DNA from: Sporothrix humicola
Lineage: Eukaryota > Ascomycota > Sordariomycetes > Ophiostomatales > Ophiostomataceae
DNA: 64,000 bases
NCBI GenBank assembly: GCA_021396245.1
Contig: WNYE01000007.1
Coordinates: forward strand, 1 to 64,000
Direction: 5' to 3'
Part shown: piece by piece, positions 58,620 through 64,000 of the stretch
Layout: each line of letters begins with the position of its first letter
Numbering within the stretch: the first letter of the stretch is position 1
Notes under the pieces: model-generated
The model's database searches: none
The model's input: the letters and a program-made list of their open reading frames with translations, nothing else
What the model was told of the DNA's origin: nothing
Position numbers and translations under genes: made by a program

Positions 58620-60257
58620 ATGACAATGTTCAGTTTATTCAATACTTTCGGTACCAGAATGCTGGGAAGCTCTTCTCAGAACGGCAACAAAACCCATGAC
58701 AACTACGAGAAGATCAATGACGAAAATGACGAAAATGACGAAAATGACGACGTCCACTACGACAAAAAAAGTATCTACAGCCGGCCGCAAAAGCGGGCCT
58801 TGACACTCTCGGAACGCATCGAAGACGCAACTGAGCCGAAATGGCGGGAAAGCCGACGACGCAACGATGAAAAGTCCGCACTCCACCAGCTGCCGACGGA
58901 AATCTTGGTGGAGATTTTCGGCAGGACAGACTTTCTCACGCAGCAAATGGTGAGGCAAACGTGCAGCCGCTTTATGCACGTCATCAGCTACGTCCTGGAC
59001 CCGAAAAGGGCCAAGGAGCGGGCCAGCCAGCCGTTTGAGCAGCTTCTGAGCACGCAGCAGATCTGGCCGCAGCACGGAACGCACGAGGAGCGCAAGAGTG
59101 TTTACAAGGAGTGGACCAAGCTTGTGGGCCGCGACAAATACACGTACAGTGAAGGAAAGAAAAACTTTTGCCGCCGATGCCAGTGGATGGAGGTGTCGGG
59201 CGAGCTCGACGAGCGGCTGATGCGTCTGCGGGAGCAAAAGTACTGCTACGGCTGCCGCAAGTGGCACAACCGCGGCCAGTTCCCGGCGGCGGACCGGGAC
59301 AGGACTCACCAACAGTTCTGGGGCGTGTCCTGGGGCGCTCCCAAGTGCGTCCGGTGGCGCGGCAAGGTCCGCCTGTGCCCGCACGCGGAGCTTTCGTGGG
59401 ACGAATACCAGATGAAGATGGACCGTGTCAAGCAAGTCGGCATGGAGCTTGTCGCACTGCCGTACATGCCGTGTCCCAAGGGATGCCACTGGCCCGGGTG
59501 CACCAACAGTTATCCGGTCAGCGCCGAGGATTTCGAGAATCCGTCCGCGGCCCGGCCGATGCTTTCGCCGAACTACATTGAAATGATCCGCCGGAATCAG
59601 AGCTGGCGCGGCGGCAAGTACAACTACACAATGATGCTGACGTGGGCCAGTCGTGTGTTTGACTTTGAAGACAATACAAAAGACACAGACACAAAAAACA
59701 AAGACACAAAGGCCTCGACCGGCGAGCCCAGGACATCAAAGCCGTTTCGCGATTTCCTCAGGACCGTGGACACGTCGTCTGGACCGTTTCTCTGCCCGCA
59801 CATGAGCATCAACGACGGCCAGCTACTTTGCCCAGTCTCGCCGCCGTTTTGCAAGTGCTTTCCCGACGAGCCCGACGACGGGAGATACAAAGTGCAGCCG
59901 CACAAGGACGTTGATACCTGTTGCTGGCGATGCCGCTGCACGCACGAAAATACCCGCATAGCAGGTTTCAAAGGCACTCTCCAGCGTGGGCACACGGGAA
60001 TGGATCACTCGGTGATGTGCAAGGTTTGCCACTTTCTTGTAATGTGGAAGCGACAAGGAGACAGCATGCACTTGGAAGCTTTAAACAGCCTGATCAGCAT
60101 AACGACGCCGCTGAACTCGCTGTGGCTCAAAAAGCTTGATCCGCATTCGTGGAATATTACCAAAGACAAGGAGACCAGGCATGTCTTCTGGTGCCCAGAT
60201 AAGTGCTGTGAGACGAATCGGAAATGGAGGTCAATGTACAAACGGATGGGGCTGTGA
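58620..60257 (+). CDS. F-box protein with Cys-rich C-terminal region
   Basis: Intronless, 545 residues from the ATG at 58,620 (a second in-frame ATG follows at 58,626). The open frame extends upstream to 58,503 but without an ATG. An F-box reads at about residues 87-124 (HQLPTEILVEIFGRTDF followed by VRQTCSRFMHVIS). F-boxes bind Skp1 and place a substrate on an SCF ubiquitin ligase. N-terminal to it is an acidic N-D-E tandem encoded by repeated aatgacgaa units (58,716-58,752). The rest is rich in Cys pairs: C184-x2-C187, C209-x2-C212 and several later C-x-x-C/C-P groups including CCWRCRC and CKVCHF. This suggests zinc-binding but matches no domain I can name. The lineage-expanded F-box proteins of ascomycetes often look like this. 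The substrate is unknown. Confidence 0.83.
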   Translation: MTMFSLFNTFGTRMLGSSSQNGNKTHDNYEKINDENDENDENDDVHYDKKSIYSRPQKRALTLSERIEDATEPKWRESRRRNDEKSALHQLPTEILVEIFGRTDFLTQQMVRQTCSRFMHVISYVLDPKRAKERASQPFEQLLSTQQIWPQHGTHEERKSVYKEWTKLVGRDKYTYSEGKKNFCRRCQWMEVSGELDERLMRLREQKYCYGCRKWHNRGQFPAADRDRTHQQFWGVSWGAPKCVRWRGKVRLCPHAELSWDEYQMKMDRVKQVGMELVALPYMPCPKGCHWPGCTNSYPVSAEDFENPSAARPMLSPNYIEMIRRNQSWRGGKYNYTMMLTWASRVFDFEDNTKDTDTKNKDTKASTGEPRTSKPFRDFLRTVDTSSGPFLCPHMSINDGQLLCPVSPPFCKCFPDEPDDGRYKVQPHKDVDTCCWRCRCTHENTRIAGFKGTLQRGHTGMDHSVMCKVCHFLVMWKRQGDSMHLEALNSLISITTPLNSLWLKKLDPHSWNITKDKETRHVFWCPDKCCETNRKWRSMYKRMGL

Positions 60258-61112
60258 AGGGAGGAATGGCAAAGAGGATCATCAGAGGGAAACTGGAATT
60301 GAAGATACAATCACATCAAAGAAACACCCCCAATTAAATAAGGAGCCGCCTAATGAACCGCCAATCGCACCTCGCACCTTCTTAGTATTCAACTATGCTC
60401 TTGCTGTTAGTGCTATCAGTCGGTTTACACAAAAACGATGTTCCAAAGGAAGGAGGAAAGATCGCACTTTCTTACTGTTCATTGTTCTTGCTGAATTACC
60501 TGCACCTTCGAATCATGTAACAGGATGAGTGACGTGCCCGTTCCTCCAATGTCCTCATTATCGCTAACATAACTATGTGCATTTTTCTACCAGAGAACGA
60601 ACCAGAAAAAGACATCTTACTGTATTGCTCGTGATATTGGTAGGATTGGGCGTGTCCATCACTGTATTGTATGCCCACGATTGGCGCACCCATCTCGGGG
60701 TAGGTCTCGGCTTCGGGTTGGGGCTCGACAAGCGTCAACATGACCCAACACACCATCGACCCCAGACTTTCCCCGCAAAACACCAGCACGAGCCCGGACG
60801 CTACGTCAGGAACCAGTATGCAAGTGCCCATTTCCGTTGGTGTAGTCTGGTCTGGGGTATTTGAAAAGTACTGGCGAATCACACGGCCTGCATATCTCAC
60901 AGACGGATGCTTCTCCGAGATGTCGAGGGACTTCCACGACAGATATGTAGCTCGAGTGGGCCTGGTCTGGACCTGTAAGTTTTGTTTTGATATTTTGTTA
61001 TTCAACGCGTCATTCTGTCGTCGTGAATATTCATCATATTCATTTCCCACTGTTGTTTGTACTTTACTTTTTCAGTAATTTGTTTGCTCACACTAAAGGC
61101 CCAACATCCGTC
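60258..61112. other. Intergenic and probable 5-prime UTR of the P450 gene
   Basis: It contains a good donor (acct/gtaagt at 60,975) and a good acceptor (tttttcag ending 61,075) that would define a 101-nt intron just before the P450 ATG. It also contains an ATG-started frame at 60,740 that overlaps the P450 start out of frame after such splicing. This suggests a spliced leader with an upstream open frame, but it is not proven. A 184-codon minus-strand frame here shows no family features. Confidence 0.45.
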
Positions 61113-62894
61113 ATGGCCCTCTTCGAAACAGTCCCTCTCGTATATCTCGCCATCGGCGGTCTTCTGGTCCTCGTACTGGCCCGTCTGGCTCAAATCGGCC
61201 GCCGACCGAGCGACCTGCCACCCGGACCGCCGACACTTCCACTCCTCGGCAACCTGCATCTCATGCCCACAAAGGACCCCCATCTCCAGTTCCAAAAATG
61301 GGCGCAAGAGTACGGGCCGGTCTACTCGCTGATGCTCGGCACAAAGACAATGATTGTCCTGTCGTCGGACGTGGCCGTCAAGGAGGTGCTGGACCGCCGC
61401 AGTGGGATATACTCGGACCGCCCGGACATGTTTATCGGCCAGACTGTGGCCAGCGGCGGGCTGCGGCTTGTCGTCATGCGCTACGGCGACAACTGGCGCA
61501 TGATCCACAAGATGGTGCACAACATCCTGAACATCAAGGCAGCCATCACCTACGTGCCCTACCAAGACCTGGAGAACAAGGTGCTGCTGGAAGCTTTGCT
61601 CGACCGCCCCGACGATCTGCTGCTGCACATCCGCCGCTTCACCTATTCCCTGTCGACGCAGATGATTTTCGGGTACCGCTGTGTCGACAACCGCGACCCG
61701 AACCTGCTGCAACTCTTCCACGTAAGTTGATCCTTTGTCCTCGCTTCGCTCGTTTTTGGGTGCTCGTTAGCTCATTTATGCCCTCGTTCGCTCGTTTGTG
61801 TCCTCGTTCACTTTGCTCACTCGCACACCAAACAGTGCTTCGACCAATGGGGCCAGGTCGCCGGCAGTGCGTCTGCCCAACTCGCCGACCTCTACCCGAT
61901 CCTGCAGAGACTGCCCGAGTGGATCGCGCCCAACGTCAGCCACGCCCGCCAGCTCCACGTTGTCGAGCGCGACCTCTATGTCCGCCACTGGATGCGTGCC
62001 AAACAAGCACTCGACAACGGCACCGGCCTGCCCTGTTTTTGCAACGACATCTACCGTGCCCAGACGGAAGAAAAGTTCACCGACGCTGCAGCCGGCTACA
62101 TCAGCGGCTCGCTCCTCGAGGCCGGCTCCGACACGACGGCTTCCACCCTGTACGGATTCATCCTGGCCCTCATCCTGTGGCCCGAGGTGCAGACAAAACT
62201 GCAGGCCGAGATCGACGCCGTCGTCGGCCCCGACCGGCTGCCCGACATTTCCGATTTTGACAGCGGCCGCCTGCCGTATGTCCGCTGCTGCATCAAGGAA
62301 AGTCTGCGGTGGATGCCGACGGTCGTCCTAGGCGTCCCCCATGCCGCCGTCCGCGACGACGTCTACCAGGGCTGGCGCATCCCGCAGGGCGCCACCGTCA
62401 TCAACAATGTCTGGGCCATCCACATGGACGAAGCGAGGACGCCGCATCCTCGCGTCTTTGACCCGGACCGGTTTGCCAGCGACACGACCTCCCTGTACCA
62501 GTCCGCCATTGGCGACACCACGAAGCGCGACAACTTTGTCTTTGGCGCCGGCCGCCGCCTCTGCCAGGGCATCCACATTGCCGAGCGGTCGCTCTTCCTA
62601 GGGATTGCCCGGTTTGCCTGGGCGTTTTCGTTCAGCAAGAAACCAGGGGCAGAGTACAGCCCCGAACACTTGGTCGGCAGCATCACCGTCCAGCCGGCCG
62701 AGTTCCCGTGTGTCGTGACGCCGCGCAGCCAGGCCAAGGCCGACATGATCCGGCAAGCAGCTGCCCAGGAAAAGACCCAGCTCGATCCCCAGACGGGGCA
62801 ATGGCGCACAGTTCCTGAGGGGATGGCCTTTAGCACGTGGATGCCGGAGGATGCCGAGAGCAAGGGTGTCGGTGGCGCGAAGGGCGGTGTGTAA
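61113..62894 (+). CDS. Cytochrome P450 monooxygenase, microsomal class II
   Basis: Two exons, 61113-61721 and 61836-62894, with a 114-nt phase-0 GT-AG intron, give 555 residues. P450s insert one oxygen atom into a substrate using electrons from CPR. Order of landmarks: N-terminal membrane anchor at about 8-25, Pro-rich hinge DLPPGPPTLPLLGN at 34-47, I-helix EAGSDTTAST at 298-307, ExxR in KESLRW (E358, R361), the PERF-like FDPDRF at 411-416, and the haem loop FGAGRRLCQG at 439-448 with the axial Cys446. All catalytic landmarks are intact. The overall look resembles fungal enzymes annotated as O-methylsterigmatocystin oxidoreductase-like, but the CYP family cannot be fixed by eye. The C-terminus extends about 30 residues beyond the usual end. 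It lies 573 bp upstream of, and co-oriented with, an FAD-linked oxidase, suggesting a shared pathway. Confidence 0.93.
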
Positions 62895-63467
62895 ACTGCA
62901 GGCAGAGCGTTCGGGGGAACAATCGTTGGAAGATTCCTGGATTCATTGATTGATGGATTCATGGATGGATGGATTCATCGATTGATGGATTCATGGATGG
63001 ATGGATTCATCGATTGATGGATTCATCGATTGATCCATCGTGGAGGCGTGTCATGTTTATTTTCGAGTTCTGTAGCAAATACGGCGTATTAGCAAACACA
63101 TATGACGTTTTCAAAAAGTTCCTCAGATTGTCCACTTCTTATGCATTACTTATCGCCCGCTAATGATCCGCTAACAAGGACGCCCCCAAACAAAGGTCGA
63201 ATCGTGGGGTCAGATCGTGGCTTTGGAATCAAAGCTGTCTGTTCCGTGAAGTCGGACAAGAATCAGGAAGAGATGATCTCATACGCGGGTAATGCCTGCC
63301 AAGACGAGCGGCAGGGGGGCTGAAGTGCAGGCAACTTCCAGAGAGCTTTCTGTTGCCCTGATTGTCGGGGAAGGTACGATCATATTTAATGTCGAGGGCT
63401 CCTTCCTCTTCTTGTAATATGGACGAGTGGTTCACCATTGCAACTTCCTTACACACATCCTCATACA
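62895..63467. other. Intergenic with tetranucleotide-type repeat
   Basis: P450 3-prime flank and promoter of the next gene. At 62,939-63,038 lies an array built of gatggattcatggatggatgg and ttcatcgatt modules (about 32-bp higher-order period, four-base sub-units). No gene is seen. Confidence 0.7.
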
Positions 63468-64000
63468 ATGGCTCCCGGTACTCCTTCCGCGGCGGCGGCC
63501 CTTCGCGACTTCCTCCAGCAGCATCCCTCCGTCAAGCTGTTTACCCCTGAATCCCCCGACTTTGACGCCACCAAAGTCTGCTGCATCCTCAAACCACAAG
63601 TTCAGCCGTTTGCCATTGCACAGCCCACAACCACCGCCGATGTCCAGGCTCTCGTCAAGTTTTGTGTCGAGCATGACGTCGACTTTGTCGTCCGTGCTGG
63701 TGGCCACGACACGGCCGCCCGCTCCCAAGTCCACGGCGCACTGACCATCGACATGCGTCTCTTCAACTCGGTCGTCGTCGATGAGGCTTCCCAGACTGTC
63801 AAGATTGGGGGCGGCGCGTTCCTCCGCGACGTCTCGGCCGAGCTCGACAAGTTTGGCCTCATCACGCCCGTCGGCTCCATCGGCAGCGTCGGCTACACGG
63901 GTTGGGCCACCCTCGGCGGCTACGGCCCCTTTTCGCCGAAACACGGCCCTGGTGTCGACCAGATTCTGAGCGTGCGGCTTGTCAACCCGGCCGGCGAGCT
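63468..64000 (+). CDS. FAD-linked oxidoreductase (BBE/6-hydroxy-D-nicotine oxidase-like), partial
   Basis: Starts with the ATG at 63,468 (context acaatggct) and runs off the right edge; 177 complete codons are visible, with no stop. It is the N-terminal part of an FAD-binding type 4 (PCMH) domain: QPTTTADVQALVKFC at 52-66, VVRAGGHDTAARS at 74-86, then LTIDMR at 92-97, IGGGAFLRDV at 113-122 and GSIGSVGYTGWATLGGYGP at 136-154. H80 in the AGGH motif is the position that is covalently linked to FAD in 6-hydroxy-D-nicotine oxidase-type enzymes. These enzymes oxidise alcohols, amines or ring systems, and in fungi often serve secondary metabolism. No signal peptide is evident at the N-terminus, unlike secreted members. 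The substrate domain is outside the window. Confidence 0.9.
   Translation, partial: MAPGTPSAAAALRDFLQQHPSVKLFTPESPDFDATKVCCILKPQVQPFAIAQPTTTADVQALVKFCVEHDVDFVVRAGGHDTAARSQVHGALTIDMRLFNSVVVDEASQTVKIGGGAFLRDVSAELDKFGLITPVGSIGSVGYTGWATLGGYGPFSPKHGPGVDQILSVRLVNPAGE

Noticed and set aside
58635..59489. 284-codon minus-strand frame
   Set aside because: Antisense of the F-box gene; composition follows the complementary codons.
61002..61721. 239-codon minus-strand frame
   Set aside because: Antisense of P450 exon 1.
61298..62260. 320-codon + strand frame over the P450
   Set aside because: Out-of-frame shadow that reads through the P450 intron; rich in Arg, Pro and His.

Overview
The window looks like nuclear DNA of a filamentous ascomycete (Pezizomycotina, probably Sordariomycetes). 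The right third carries GC-rich genes with short GT-AG introns (53-114 nt, one of 197 nt), a Zn2Cys6 regulator, a microsomal P450 and a sugar transporter. The left two thirds are strongly AT-rich and depleted of CpA and TpG while keeping CpG. That is the signature of repeat-induced point mutation (RIP), a process known from this group. The species cannot be named from the sequence. 
 Positions 1 to about 41,755 are one RIP-mutated block with no intact gene. Its best-resolved resident is a Ty3/gypsy LTR retrotransposon on the + strand. Two 198-bp direct repeats (33,201-33,398 and 41,403-41,600) enclose 8.0 kb with gag-like, protease, reverse transcriptase, RNase H and integrase remnants. Everything recognisable from 36.0 to 38.9 kb lies in one reading frame. 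Left of it are unassigned coding relics, notably about 600 codons at 21.5-23.4 kb in one frame whose stops are all TAA or TAG, and a C2H2 zinc-finger relic near 0.5 kb. There are also tandem repeats with periods of 12, 84-90 and 150 bp. 
 Near 41.75 kb the composition changes within tens of bases to normal gene-bearing DNA. In order follow: a phytanoyl-CoA dioxygenase-like protein (-), a nine-exon MFS sugar transporter (-), a 5.25-kb gene-poor stretch, adenine phosphoribosyltransferase (+, two exons), an intronless Zn2Cys6 transcription factor (+), a truncated VOC/extradiol-dioxygenase remnant (-), an F-box protein with a Cys-rich C-terminal part (+), a cytochrome P450 (+, two exons) and the first 177 codons of an FAD-linked oxidoreductase (+) that runs off the window. 
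 The P450 and FAD oxidase are adjacent and co-oriented. With the Zn2Cys6 regulator and the 2-oxoglutarate-type dioxygenase they resemble the tailoring or catabolic part of a metabolite locus, but no backbone synthase is in view, so this stays an inference. APRT is housekeeping purine salvage.
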